Shown: piece by piece, positions 1-7,205 of the stretch
How positions within the stretch are numbered: the first letter of the stretch is position 1
Layout of the letters: every line of letters starts with the position of its first letter
Assembly (NCBI GenBank): GCA_900766195.1
Contig: CAAFUN010000170.1
Coordinates: 1 to 11,683, forward strand
Source of the DNA: an uncultured Bacteroides sp.
GTDB taxonomy: Bacteria > Bacteroidota > Bacteroidia > Bacteroidales > Bacteroidaceae
Direction of reading: 5' to 3'
DNA length: 11,683 bases
Notes under the pieces: model-generated
Told to the model about the DNA's origin: nothing
The model's database searches: none
Seen by the model: the letters and a program-made list of their open reading frames with translations, nothing else
Made by a program: the position numbers and the translations under genes

Positions 1-99
1 AAAGATAAATGCTAAGCTTGTCAAAGAACTAATTGATATAGCCACCTATAGGGCAGCATGAATATCGTAAAAACTATATGATTTTATAACGAACCATTG
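1..99 (+). mobile_element. Right end of an IS4-family insertion sequence (partial copy)
   Basis: These 99 bases are identical to 11560-11658, the right end of the complete IS4-family element in this window. They hold the last 19 codons plus stop of the transposase and the right terminal inverted repeat, which ends ...aaccattg at base 99. From base 100 the sequence leaves the IS and enters an rteC-like reading frame on the other strand, so this copy interrupts that gene. The rest of the copy lies outside the window. The exact 99-base length may also reflect a k-mer overlap in the assembly, so this need not be a second physical copy. Confidence 0.85.
2..61 (+). CDS. IS4-family transposase, C-terminal end only (partial, runs off the left edge)
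   Basis: Reading frame 2 gives the last 19 residues of the transposase (KINAKLVKELIDIATYRAA), followed by TGA at 59-61. It is identical to the C-terminus of the complete transposase at 10400-11620. The start and the whole catalytic region lie beyond the left edge, so nothing can be said about whether this copy is active. Confidence 0.8.
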   Translation, partial: KINAKLVKELIDIATYRAA

Positions 100-294
100 A
101 TATTTGAAAAAGTGTATTTCTTCCTGCTCATTTTTAAACCCTGTTTTTAATACGTACTCTTTTAGTTGAGCTATCTTGCTTAAGATAAGTTCAATTGCTT
201 TTTCATAGAAAACTAAAACATTGCCATGCTCGTCTTTCAACTCCTTTATTTCTTCTTCTAAATCACCTATTATTTTTTTAAAATTTTCTGTCAT
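46..294 (-). pseudogene. rteC: RteC-like regulator, N-terminal fragment truncated by the IS4-family element
   Basis: The first 65 codons (294 down to 100) are native. They encode a charged, probably coiled or helical segment with EKAIELILSKIAQLKEYVLK followed by TGFKNEQEEIHFFK. The 'GFK..EEEIHFFK' pattern is typical of the RteC N-terminal region; RteC regulates excision of CTnDOT-type conjugative transposons in Bacteroides. From base 99 downward the frame reads through the IS right end for 17 foreign residues to a stop at 46, so most of the family's length (usually over 250 residues) is missing. The ATG at 294 fits the family N-terminus better than an in-frame GTG at 339. The gene follows dsbD on the same strand beyond a hairpin, and I found no convincing promoter in 295-408. 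RteC suggests that this region belongs, or once belonged, to an integrative conjugative element. Family assignment is from memory of the motif. Confidence 0.7.
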
Positions 295-408
295 TGATTT
301 ATTTGCTTTCAATATTAGAATTTGACACAGTACGTCCACTTATTATACCTGACTACATCACTAAATTCTTTTTGATGACACATAAAGTCTCGGTTTAGTT
401 ATATATAA

Positions 409-442
409 GACTTCCGATGGCTTTGCAGAGCCATCGGAAGTC
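409..442 (-). terminator. Perfect 14-bp hairpin, probable terminator of the redox operon
   Basis: gacttccgatggct (409-422) and agccatcggaagtc (429-442) are exact reverse complements around the 6-base loop ttgcag. The hairpin begins 18 bases past the dsbD stop codon (461-463). There is no long T-run on the minus-strand side (the sequence continues ttatatataac), so it is not a textbook intrinsic terminator, but the stem is strong enough to stop transcription or protect the mRNA 3' end. It separates the operon from the rteC-like gene. Confidence 0.7.
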
Positions 443-460
443 AGAACTACCACCACATAT

Positions 461-2260
461 TTACGGCTGTTTTCTATCTTCGTTTTTCCAATAACGAATA
501 CCACACTCCAAAAACTTTTTGAACTCATCTTTTGACATATATCCTGAAACTGGTGTATTTATCACTTTTTCATCAGGAGTTACCAACACATAATGAGGTT
601 GCGAATTATTGTTGAAATTGATTTGCTGGAATAGAGACCATTTATCACCTATTGTTTTTATCTTTTTTTTCTGCCCATAGCCTAAGTCAATGGAGGCTTG
701 CTCCTTTTGAGGTAATTCTTCCCTGTCGTCAACGTATAGTGAAGCAAGCACTACATCATTTTGAAGAATTGGCAATACATCAGACTGGCTCCACACAAAT
801 TCTTCCATTTTTCGGCAATTCTCACAACCATACCCGGTAAAATCTATCAATACAGGCTTACCTTCTTTTTTAGCCAGTTCAATTGCTTTGAAATAATCGT
901 GTGCTGGCTTCAACCCTAAAATGCCGTCTTTCTCATTTTTGTAAAGGCTTACATTCATGGGGGGCAAAATGCCGCTTAGCGTTGTCAGTCTTGGTTTTTC
1001 AGAGGGCAATAATCCGGGAATTAAATACATGACAAATCCAATTCCTACGACACCTAATATTTTCCGGGAAATGGAAATCTTAGGTTTTTTGTCATCGTGT
1101 GGAAATCTTATTCTCCCGAATAAATACAATACCAAACCAACCGTCACCAAAATCCACAACCCTATAAAAATTTCTCTTTTTAATAAGAATGTTTTGGAAA
1201 CCAAGTCCGCTTTTGAAAGAAATTTTAACGCTAAAGCAACTTCGATAAAACCTAATACTACTTTTACTGTATTCATCCAACCGCCGGATTTTGGCAATGA
1301 CTGAAGTGCCTGTGGAAACAATGCCAACAACCCGAAAACAATCGCCCATGCCAGCCCAAAACCTGCTAAGGCAAAAGTTAGTAATACCGGAACATTTTTG
1401 GCACTGGAGGCGACCCCTCCTAACAAACTGCCCAAAATGGGGCCAGTGCAGGAGAACGAAACAATCACCAAGGTAAGAGCCATGAAGAAAATCCCGACTA
1501 AGCCGCCAGCTTCTTCGGCTTTTACAGACTTATTAGCAATCCAGTTTGGGAGGGTTATTTCATAATATCCGAAAAAGCTAAGTGCAAAGAACAAGAAAAT
1601 TGCAAAGAAAAACAGGTTTAGCCAAATGTTGGTAGAGATGTTGTTGAAAACATTTCCACTGATACCATCAAGGATGTAAAATGGAATGCTTAGTGCAACA
1701 AAAATGAGCAGAATAAACACCCCATACAAAATGGCATTTCTTTTGCCTTTAGCCCTGTTCGCAGCACCTTTAATAAAGAAAGAAACGGTAAGCGGAATCA
1801 TTGGGAAAACACAGGGTGTTAAAAGAGCAATCAATCCACCCAAGAAACCTAAAATAAATACCAATCCGTTACCGGAATCTTCTTTTACCTGTTCAGTGCC
1901 ACAGTTTACCAGTGGTTTTTTAAAATCCAGCGAAGCTACTTTAAGGCTATTTCCAGAACTATTTGAAGCTGCTTTATTCTCTATTAACTGCTTCTCCGGC
2001 AAAGTAGTACTGCCAATCTCTTGTTCAAACTCTAATGTGTTCGGAGCCAAACAAATCCTGTCATTACATACCTGAAAAGTAATTTCAGAAGATATTTTCT
2101 TGTTTCCATTTGGGTCTTTTAAGCCAAATTTCTGGACGAATCTGACTGAATCGGAATAATATACAATTTGAACTCCAAAGGCTTCACTGAACGTCTCTAC
2201 TTTTTTTCCAACTTCCATCACGTTCCCGGTAACCTCCGCATTTTCGGAAGTAATTTTCAT
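461..2260 (-). CDS. dsbD: Thiol:disulfide interchange protein DsbD, main part (frame-shifted from its N-terminus)
   Basis: DsbD moves electrons from cytoplasmic thioredoxin through the inner membrane to periplasmic thiol proteins. This 599-residue frame holds most of all three modules. The N-terminal domain has a cysteine pair in QVCNDRICLAP (C65, C70). The transmembrane domain runs from about residue 132 to 420 and carries the conserved membrane cysteines in LTPCVFPMIPL (C150) and SCTGPILGSLLG (C271). The C-terminal thioredoxin domain has GYGCENCRKMEEFVW (C479, C482). No signal peptide precedes this frame. The missing start lies in the adjoining frame at 2457-2257, and inserting one base near 2313-2314 joins both into 665 residues, the usual family size. 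The ATG at 2260 is thus an internal methionine (residue 67 of the joined protein), not a likely native start. It is the last gene of the minus-strand run, 65 bp behind msrB, and is followed by the hairpin at 409-442. Confidence 0.9.
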   Translation of the reverse strand: MKITSENAEVTGNVMEVGKKVETFSEAFGVQIVYYSDSVRFVQKFGLKDPNGNKKISSEITFQVCNDRICLAPNTLEFEQEIGSTTLPEKQLIENKAASNSSGNSLKVASLDFKKPLVNCGTEQVKEDSGNGLVFILGFLGGLIALLTPCVFPMIPLTVSFFIKGAANRAKGKRNAILYGVFILLIFVALSIPFYILDGISGNVFNNISTNIWLNLFFFAIFLFFALSFFGYYEITLPNWIANKSVKAEEAGGLVGIFFMALTLVIVSFSCTGPILGSLLGGVASSAKNVPVLLTFALAGFGLAWAIVFGLLALFPQALQSLPKSGGWMNTVKVVLGFIEVALALKFLSKADLVSKTFLLKREIFIGLWILVTVGLVLYLFGRIRFPHDDKKPKISISRKILGVVGIGFVMYLIPGLLPSEKPRLTTLSGILPPMNVSLYKNEKDGILGLKPAHDYFKAIELAKKEGKPVLIDFTGYGCENCRKMEEFVWSQSDVLPILQNDVVLASLYVDDREELPQKEQASIDLGYGQKKKIKTIGDKWSLFQQINFNNNSQPHYVLVTPDEKVINTPVSGYMSKDEFKKFLECGIRYWKNEDRKQP

Positions 2261-2457
2261 TGATGTTGGAATACCGCTATCCTTTGGAAGATCTTTGGAA
2301 TATAAATGCCAGCCTTTTCAATTTTGGCTGAAAGAACTGCCTCGTATTCATCGTTAGCAACCTTGTTAACGTGATATTGCCAGTTTACCGCCTGTTTGAT
2401 TTGGGCATGAATATTCATAACTGGGAGCAACAAAAGCACCCAAAACCATTTTTTCAT
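2257..2457 (-). CDS. dsbD: DsbD N-terminus: signal peptide and start of the alpha domain (5' part of the frame-shifted dsbD)
   Basis: The frame opens with a clear signal peptide (MKKWFWVLLLLPVMNIHAQ, probable cleavage near A18) and then enters the DsbD N-terminal domain as far as VLSAKIEK. After that the frame gives 18 residues that do not fit and stops at 2257. The +1-shifted frame reads WHLYSKDLPKDSGIPTSMKI, which is the expected DsbD continuation (AKIEKGWHLYS...). The minus-strand sequence is gaaaaggctggcat; one extra G (aaaaggg) would restore EKGWH. So a single base in a short G run near 2313-2314 is missing, either a real inactivating mutation or a base-calling or assembly error. The two frames overlap by 4 bases. 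The msrB stop lies 65 bp upstream. Confidence 0.88.
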   Translation of the reverse strand: MKKWFWVLLLLPVMNIHAQIKQAVNWQYHVNKVANDEYEAVLSAKIEKAGIYIPKIFQRIAVFQHQ

Positions 2458-2476
2458 GATATTGTTCGTTTTAAAC

Positions 2477-2509
2477 GCCTGAAATTCATTGAAGACAAAC
2501 TATTCAGGC
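2477..2509 (-). promoter_or_regulatory. Small inverted repeat between msrB and dsbD
   Basis: gcctgaa (2477-2483) and ttcaggc (2503-2509) are reverse complements separated by 19 bases, in the 65-bp gap between the msrB stop and the dsbD start. This is the widest gap in the run apart from the IS insertion, so a role in RNA processing, attenuation or regulator binding is possible. The stem is short and the loop long, so chance is a real alternative. Confidence 0.25.
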
Positions 2510-2522
2510 AAAGTGTATTTTG

Positions 2523-3050
2523 TTATCGTCCGTCCGGCTCGAAATCCAATGAAACAGAGTTCATACAATAACGCTTATGTGTAGGTGCAGGCCCATCATC
2601 GAAAATATGTCCGAGATGAGAATTGCAGCGACCACATTCTACCTCAATTCGGTGCATTCCATAGGAGTTGTCATTTTTATATACTACGCTCTCTTTTCGT
2701 ACCGGCTCGAAGAAACTTGGCCACCCACAACTGCTTGCAAACTTGGCGTCAGAACGAAACAGCTTATTTCCACATACCGCACAGTAGTAGGTGCCTTTTG
2801 TTTCGCTATCCCAATATTTACCTGTGAATGCCTGCTCCGTAGCTTGTTCCCTTGCCACTGCATAAAGGTTGTGGGGCAATATTTTCTTCCATTCTGCATT
2901 GCTCACATTGAGGTGTGTGGTATCTGTTCGCGAGTAATAAGGATTGTTCATCTTCGCTTGATCTTTCATAGAACCCTTTTGCTGGGCATTGCTGTGGCAA
3001 CTGGTAAACGACAGTACAAATGCCACCATTGTAACTATTAAGTATTTCAT
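2523..3050 (-). CDS. msrB: Peptide-methionine (R)-S-oxide reductase MsrB, exported
   Basis: MsrB reduces the R form of protein-bound methionine sulfoxide. The 175-residue protein starts with a signal sequence, MKYLIVTMVAFVLSFTSC. The Cys at 18 makes a lipoprotein possible, although FTSC is a weak lipobox and cleavage after NAQ is the alternative. The catalytic domain covers about residues 50-172: zinc-binding cysteines in YYCAVCGNKL (C90, C93) and ECGRCNSHLGHIFDDGP (C139, C142), the SSCGWPSFFEP signature with C108 as a possible resolving cysteine, and the catalytic C162 in RYCMNSVSLDF. It lies 21 bp downstream of msrA and upstream of dsbD, which fits a periplasmic Msr pair fed by DsbD. Antisense frames over this gene are shadows. 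Confidence 0.95.
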   Translation of the reverse strand: MKYLIVTMVAFVLSFTSCHSNAQQKGSMKDQAKMNNPYYSRTDTTHLNVSNAEWKKILPHNLYAVAREQATEQAFTGKYWDSETKGTYYCAVCGNKLFRSDAKFASSCGWPSFFEPVRKESVVYKNDNSYGMHRIEVECGRCNSHLGHIFDDGPAPTHKRYCMNSVSLDFEPDGR

Positions 3051-3071
3051 TGTCTTATTTTTAGATGTCTA

Positions 3072-3743
3072 TTATTCCTGTTTCAGTTTGCCTTTGAATA
3101 CCTTCCTGAATTTGTCCAATTTGGGCTTAATCACTCGCTGGCAATAAGGAGCCGACATATTATTGTCATAATAATTCTGATGATAATCTTCTGCCTTATA
3201 AAACATTCCATAAGGAGTTACTTCTGTAACAATCTTTTTATTGTAAGCCTTCTCCTCGTTCAATTTCCTGATATAATAATCTGCCAGTTTCTTCTGCTCT
3301 TCATTATGATAAAAGATAGCTGAACGGTATTGCGTTCCAATGTCATCTCCCTGTCGATTTAGCTGTGTAGGGTCATGGGCAACGAAAAAAGCTGCAAGCA
3401 ACTGGTCATAAGAAATTTTTGACGGGTCATAAACAATGTTGCAAGCCTCGGCGTGTCCTGTTGTTCCGGTACATACTTGTTTATAGGTGGGATTTGCAAC
3501 CGTGCCTCCTGTATATCCTGACGTTACCGAAATTACTCCATCCAGTTGTTTAAACTGTTCTTCTACACACCAGAAGCATCCGGCGGCAAACGTTGCTGTT
3601 TCTGTTTTCTTGTTCATTTCATTGCTTGCTTTCTTCATGTTTGAACCTTTTTTTGATTGGGCTTGAGCAAAGGACAATGACGGTAGTAGCATTATCAGGA
3701 AAATCCATCCCCCGATGTGCCGTGAAATATTCTGAAAATTCAT
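3072..3743 (-). CDS. msrA: Peptide-methionine (S)-S-oxide reductase MsrA, exported
   Basis: MsrA reduces the S form of methionine sulfoxide in proteins. Of 223 residues, about the first 26 form a signal peptide (hydrophobic GGWIFLIMLLPSLSFA). A Lys/Met/Ser-rich linker follows to residue 48, then the MsrA fold. The active site is FAAGCFWCVEEQF with catalytic C56 and C59; other family marks are SGYTGG, GHAEA, TQYRSAIFYH and the C-terminal APYCQRVI with resolving C201. The export signal places it in the periplasm, with MsrB encoded 21 bp downstream. A start at M36 or M43 would give a cytoplasmic form, but the well-formed signal peptide and the 10-bp gap to the upstream gene favour the full-length start. 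Confidence 0.95.
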   Translation of the reverse strand: MNFQNISRHIGGWIFLIMLLPSLSFAQAQSKKGSNMKKASNEMNKKTETATFAAGCFWCVEEQFKQLDGVISVTSGYTGGTVANPTYKQVCTGTTGHAEACNIVYDPSKISYDQLLAAFFVAHDPTQLNRQGDDIGTQYRSAIFYHNEEQKKLADYYIRKLNEEKAYNKKIVTEVTPYGMFYKAEDYHQNYYDNNMSAPYCQRVIKPKLDKFRKVFKGKLKQE

Positions 3744-3753
3744 AATTTGTTAT

Positions 3754-4290
3754 TTAAAGTTCTTTTACAAGAGGCAAATCAATTGGGACATCAAATGTTT
3801 TCCCCGTTAAATTGGTAATAAAGCTGTCTCCGACTACCTGAATTGCGTCTATGAGTTGCTCCTTAGTATAACCCTCTGCGAAGAAGGTGTTCAATAGTTT
3901 ATCATCAACATGATCCGGGGTCTTTGCGATGGCTCCTGTTAATTTGACCAAAGCATCCAGCTTACTGTTGAACGGTGCAACTCCTTTTCGTAGTTTAAGG
4001 ATTTCATCATCACTAAAACCATTCAATTTTGCGATCATCGTATGCACGCTAAGACAATACATTGCGTTGTTTTGTTGTGACACAACCAGCGTTATTGCCT
4101 CTGATTCTCTTTTTGACAAGGAAGTCTTTCTACTATGAAACGGATAGTACGCTAACAACGCATTATCAGAGTACATCATCGCAATGAACAAATTCGGCAC
4201 ATGCCCGAGCCTTTCATTAAAATATTCCAAATAGCTTCTATTCCCCTCACTTGTTTTTACAGGAGAGGACATTTTATTAATGGTCAACAT
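3754..4290 (-). CDS. Carboxymuconolactone decarboxylase / AhpD-family protein lacking the first active-site cysteine
   Basis: This 178-residue cytoplasmic protein (no signal peptide) belongs to the AhpD/CMD superfamily, whose peroxidase-active members use CxxCxxxH. The motif here is NNAMYCLSVHTMIAK: the second cysteine (C79) and the histidine (H83) are kept, but residue 76 is Ala. The paralogue at 7206-7745 has Cys at the same position 76 in a gapless alignment (both have VPNL at 31-34 and KTSL at 55-58), which also supports the chosen start. A disulfide-based AhpD cycle therefore looks impossible here, so the protein may be catalytically altered, structural, or a hetero-oligomer partner of the paralogue. 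It sits 27 bp after the AraC gene and 10 bp before msrA. Substrate unknown. Confidence 0.85.
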   Translation of the reverse strand: MLTINKMSSPVKTSEGNRSYLEYFNERLGHVPNLFIAMMYSDNALLAYYPFHSRKTSLSKRESEAITLVVSQQNNAMYCLSVHTMIAKLNGFSDDEILKLRKGVAPFNSKLDALVKLTGAIAKTPDHVDDKLLNTFFAEGYTKEQLIDAIQVVGDSFITNLTGKTFDVPIDLPLVKEL

Positions 4291-4317
4291 CTTGATTGTA
4301 TTTAAACGCTTATTCTA

Positions 4318-5157
4318 TCAGCGGCTCTTAAAAGCCGAAATATTTGTTCCGGAGTATATTTTGAAAAACCTGCTAAAATGTGCAGGGCTTTCAAACCCGA
4401 GTTCATACGATATTTCTTTGGCTGATTTCTCGGTATAATGGAGATACCGCTTAGCTTCAAGTATAATTCTGTTACGGATTAAAACGGATGGTGCGGGCTG
4501 CTTTAACAAAGCAAAGACATTACTCAATGTTTTAGGTGATTTATTAAGTGCAGCAGCATAAAATTTAACCTCGTGTTCTTGTCTGAAATTCCCCTCCAAC
4601 AACAGTGCAAATTTTCTTACAACATCCATTTTTTCATCAGGGAATTGCTGATAACTCTCACACTGAAGTTTCGCTATTCGGGTCGTTTTTATTATAACCC
4701 TTTTCAAGAGTGTACGTAACATTTCCCCCTGAAAATTATCTTTCAACAACAGCTCATTAGAAAATACTTTTTCAAGGTGGTTCATCTCTTCGGATTCCTC
4801 TTCGTTTAATGTTATAAACATCGGATGCCTAATGCCATAAAAAAGAAAACCTACACAACCTACTTCTGCATCATGATCGACAATACAATAAAACTCTCTG
4901 TTAAATTGCCAAGCGGTTAAAGTTTCAGGACGCTTAAAGACAAAGTGCTGATTAGACACCAGTGGAAGAATGCATCGTGCGGGCATAGTATATGCAATTT
5001 CATCTATGACTACTTCCTGGGCTTCCCCTTTATTATAGATAAACGTATTGATAGGATGGGGAGTTGGACTGCTAAGTCCCTTGCCCGAAAACAGTTTGTT
5101 GTCACTGTGCATAACAAACCGTGCTGCTGTTGCATTTTCGTTATATTCTCTAATCAT
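4318..5157 (-). CDS. AraC-family transcriptional regulator
   Basis: This is a 279-residue protein. An N-terminal sensing domain of about 115 residues looks beta-rich and cupin-like (IDEIAYTMPARCILPLVSNQHFVF, shown here in part, is its core region). A helical linker follows, then a C-terminal AraC/XylS DNA-binding domain from about 180 to 279 with two helix-turn-helix units: VKFYAAALNKSPKTLSNVF and SAKEISYELGFESPAHFSRF followed by FKIYSGTNISAFK. It is encoded inside the operon, 35 bp after the SDR and 27 bp before the second AhpD-like gene, so it is a good candidate for the local, possibly autoregulatory, activator. Several cysteines (C62, C91, C101, C166) could allow oxidant sensing, as in some AraC proteins such as RclR, but nothing in the sequence proves this. 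No promoter box was found directly upstream. Confidence 0.9.
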   Translation of the reverse strand: MIREYNENATAARFVMHSDNKLFSGKGLSSPTPHPINTFIYNKGEAQEVVIDEIAYTMPARCILPLVSNQHFVFKRPETLTAWQFNREFYCIVDHDAEVGCVGFLFYGIRHPMFITLNEEESEEMNHLEKVFSNELLLKDNFQGEMLRTLLKRVIIKTTRIAKLQCESYQQFPDEKMDVVRKFALLLEGNFRQEHEVKFYAAALNKSPKTLSNVFALLKQPAPSVLIRNRIILEAKRYLHYTEKSAKEISYELGFESPAHFSRFFKIYSGTNISAFKSR

Positions 5158-5192
5158 TTCCTAACTATAATTATATTACGCTCTATTAAAAG

Positions 5193-5951
5193 TTACAGTC
5201 CCTTTACGGTTGCCCCTCCATCTACTACAAGATTATGACCTGTAATAAACGATGCCTTGTCCATAGATAAAAATGTAATTGCTGCCGCAATCTCTTCGTC
5301 CCTCGCAATTCTTCCAACAGGTGTCCTTGATACTATTTTATTCAGCCTTTCGGGATTAGATAATACTGCACTCGTGGCTGGCGTCTGTGTAAACCAAGGA
5401 GATACCGAATTGACCCTGATATTCAAAGCTGCCCACTCACAGGCAAGGTTTCGTGTTAGTTGAATAAGCCCAGCCTTAGCCATCCCATACGGCGCACCAG
5501 TTTGTACATCCGTTAATCCGGCAACTGACGCTACGTTTACTATGGAAGCCCTGCCGCTCTTTTCTAATAGCTCCCGAAGTTCTCTACAAAACTCAAATGG
5601 GGCAATCAGGTCAATTTCCAAAACATTGCGATACTCCTCCACGAGATAATCACTGCTGGGCTTTCGTATATTAATTCCTGCATTGTTAACAAGTATGTCC
5701 AACTTTCCCCAATGCTCCTCAATCCATTTTGCTACCCGGAACCTATGGTCAACACTTGCAACGTCTGCCATCAAGCCATGAACGAAATGTCCTTGCTGTT
5801 TAAATTCTTCAACTACCTGTGAAACGACTTTGCCATCCCGTGCGGTGAAGATTACTTCTGCCCCGAGTTCCAAAAGCTCGGATACTACTGCTTTTCCGAT
5901 GCCTTTTGAACCTCCGGTAACGAGTGCTTTCTTATCTTTTAAATCCCACAT
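5193..5951 (-). CDS. Short-chain dehydrogenase/reductase (SDR), tropinone-reductase-like
   Basis: This classical SDR of 252 residues is an NAD(P)-dependent oxidoreductase of the cytoplasm. The Rossmann cofactor motif is TGGSKGIG (12-19), with NNAG at 89-92. The catalytic Ser, Tyr and Lys are S142 in NVASVAG and YGMAK (Y155, K159), and the C-terminal ITGHNLVVDGG is typical of the family. TARD after the second strand, with an Arg in the specificity loop, hints at NADP(H) preference. Substrate cannot be read from sequence; 3-oxoacyl-ACP reductase and tropinone reductase-like annotations are both common for this type. It lies 25 bp after the thioredoxin-like gene and 35 bp before the AraC gene, so it may handle a carbonyl product of oxidative damage (inference). 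Confidence 0.9.
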   Translation of the reverse strand: MWDLKDKKALVTGGSKGIGKAVVSELLELGAEVIFTARDGKVVSQVVEEFKQQGHFVHGLMADVASVDHRFRVAKWIEEHWGKLDILVNNAGINIRKPSSDYLVEEYRNVLEIDLIAPFEFCRELRELLEKSGRASIVNVASVAGLTDVQTGAPYGMAKAGLIQLTRNLACEWAALNIRVNSVSPWFTQTPATSAVLSNPERLNKIVSRTPVGRIARDEEIAAAITFLSMDKASFITGHNLVVDGGATVKGL

Positions 5952-5976
5952 TTCTATACTATAAATTTAACAAATA

Positions 5977-6450
5977 TTACTTTCGGGCAAGAGCCTGTTT
6001 CCCAAAATCAACTAAGTGTTCTCCATCCACATAGCCTACCTGCTTCATTATCATTTTTCCTTCAGGTGTAAAAAATAGTAATGCCGGATAAGCCGTTACA
6101 TTCCATTTGTCTGCAAGTGCTACACCTTCTCCTTTCTCCATATCGACCGTATAATTAATAAAGGATTTGTTATAATATGCAGCCGCTTTCTCGTCTTTAA
6201 AAGTGACATTTTTTAGTTGACGGCAGGGCGCACACCAACTCGTATAGGCATCTACAAATATGTATTTACCGCTTTTTTTAGCTTTTGCCGCTATGTCCTT
6301 CCATTTTCCGTTCACAAATACGATTCCTTTTCCATCCTTTTCGGTCATGCCCATTCCTTTGCTTTGTGCAAAAGCCTTGTTTAATCCTATGGTCAACACA
6401 ATTAAACAAATGGTTATAGCAACATTCTTGCCTTTATTTATTTTAATCAT
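5977..6450 (-). CDS. Exported thioredoxin-fold protein with WCAPC active site
   Basis: The 157-residue protein has a signal peptide (AITICLIVLTIGLNKAFA, cleavage near residue 28), a short Met-containing linker (SKGMGMTEKDGKG) and a thioredoxin domain. Active-site WCAPC holds C73 and C76, and the cis-proline is P122 in TAYPALLFF. The FVDAYTSWCAPCRQLKNVTF context is that of the thioredoxin_7/DsbD-gamma-like group rather than cytoplasmic TrxA. In the periplasm it could accept electrons from DsbD and pass them to MsrA, MsrB or the peroxiredoxin-like protein. It starts 11 bp after the peroxiredoxin-like gene's stop and is followed by the SDR 25 bp on. Its specific partner is unknown. Confidence 0.9.
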   Translation of the reverse strand: MIKINKGKNVAITICLIVLTIGLNKAFAQSKGMGMTEKDGKGIVFVNGKWKDIAAKAKKSGKYIFVDAYTSWCAPCRQLKNVTFKDEKAAAYYNKSFINYTVDMEKGEGVALADKWNVTAYPALLFFTPEGKMIMKQVGYVDGEHLVDFGKQALARK

Positions 6451-6461
6451 GGCTCAAAAAT

Positions 6462-7166
6462 TTAAAGGTCTTTTTTAATGCTGGTTGCTGCTGCCATCAA
6501 CAGATCGGCGGATAATCTCTGCTTAAAATCGGGATTGATGTACTCAAAATGTATTACTCCCGTTTTGTCAAGTATAAATACAGAAGGAACAGGAAGCAAT
6601 AAATCGACATCCTTACCGCCAGTTGTTTTCGGAAGCATTTCCCAATAACCTTTTGGGGCTTTGTATGCAATCCCGATTTGTTTCGACAATTCAAGATTTG
6701 CATCCGATAACAGCGTATAGCTCAATTTTTCTTTTGTTGCCGATTGCATTAATCCGTCCGATACGTCTGTACTTACTGCGATCAACTGATACCCCATTTT
6801 TTCCAACCCCGGTAAGGCTTGTTGCAACCCCGAAAGTTGTTTGGAGCAATAGGGACACCAGCCGCCACGGTAAAACACCAAAATGGTTGGCTTTTCGGCA
6901 ATAGCTTTATTGAGATCAAAACTTTTGCCTGAAGCATCAGGTAATACCGCCATCGGTATTTTTTCTCCATACAGCAGAGGACTGACGTCTTCGGGCTTTT
7001 GCGGAATAACATAAGGCATCATCTGTTTCATTTCCATTTTATCCATCATACCGGAAGATTTCATGGTTCCGGTCTTTTCTTGTGCATTGGCTACTCCCGC
7101 TAAACAAACTGTAAACAGTGTGAGAGCAACGAGCGCAGAAGACTTTCTTTTTATTAGATTTTTCAT
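6462..7166 (-). CDS. Exported peroxiredoxin-like (AhpC/TSA family) protein with Met-rich linker
   Basis: This 234-residue protein begins with a signal peptide (SSALVALTLFTVCLAGVANA, cleavage near 28). A striking methionine-rich stretch spans residues 35-50, with seven Met in sixteen positions. A thioredoxin-like AhpC/TSA domain follows from about 60 to 225. The active site FYRGGWCPYCSKQL holds C104 and C107, the CxxC arrangement of 'peroxiredoxin-like' proteins rather than the single peroxidatic cysteine of classical 2-Cys Prx, and VPSVFILD supplies the expected cis-Pro strand. It probably reduces peroxides or disulfides in the periplasm. It is the third gene of the run, 39 bp after the CxxC AhpD-like gene and 11 bp before the thioredoxin-like gene, which may be its reductant. 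Confidence 0.88.
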   Translation of the reverse strand: MKNLIKRKSSALVALTLFTVCLAGVANAQEKTGTMKSSGMMDKMEMKQMMPYVIPQKPEDVSPLLYGEKIPMAVLPDASGKSFDLNKAIAEKPTILVFYRGGWCPYCSKQLSGLQQALPGLEKMGYQLIAVSTDVSDGLMQSATKEKLSYTLLSDANLELSKQIGIAYKAPKGYWEMLPKTTGGKDVDLLLPVPSVFILDKTGVIHFEYINPDFKQRLSADLLMAAATSIKKDL

Positions 7167-7205
7167 TTTACAACACTTTTTGTTTTATTATTTAGTACAC
7201 ACCGC

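Noticed and set aside
46..339. Complete 97-residue gene with a GTG start
   Set aside because: Its last 17 codons are IS4 sequence read in reverse, and the ATG at 294 better fits the RteC N-terminus. It is a truncated gene.
957..1304. 115-residue plus-strand open frame
   Set aside because: It is antisense to the transmembrane region of dsbD. Such frames are common opposite hydrophobic coding sequence.
461..2457. Two separate genes: a small secreted protein plus a short DsbD
   Set aside because: The residues on both sides of the frame break form one continuous DsbD N-terminal domain when one base is restored, so a frameshift explains it better.
2577..3041. 154-residue plus-strand open frame
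   Set aside because: It lies entirely antisense to msrB, whose catalytic and zinc-binding motifs are unmistakable. Its translation has no recognisable domain.
4318..5157. AraC protein as an RclR-type hypochlorous acid sensor
   Set aside because: The general AraC fold and some cysteines are present, but I see no specific RclR signature. Oxidant sensing is kept only as a hypothesis.
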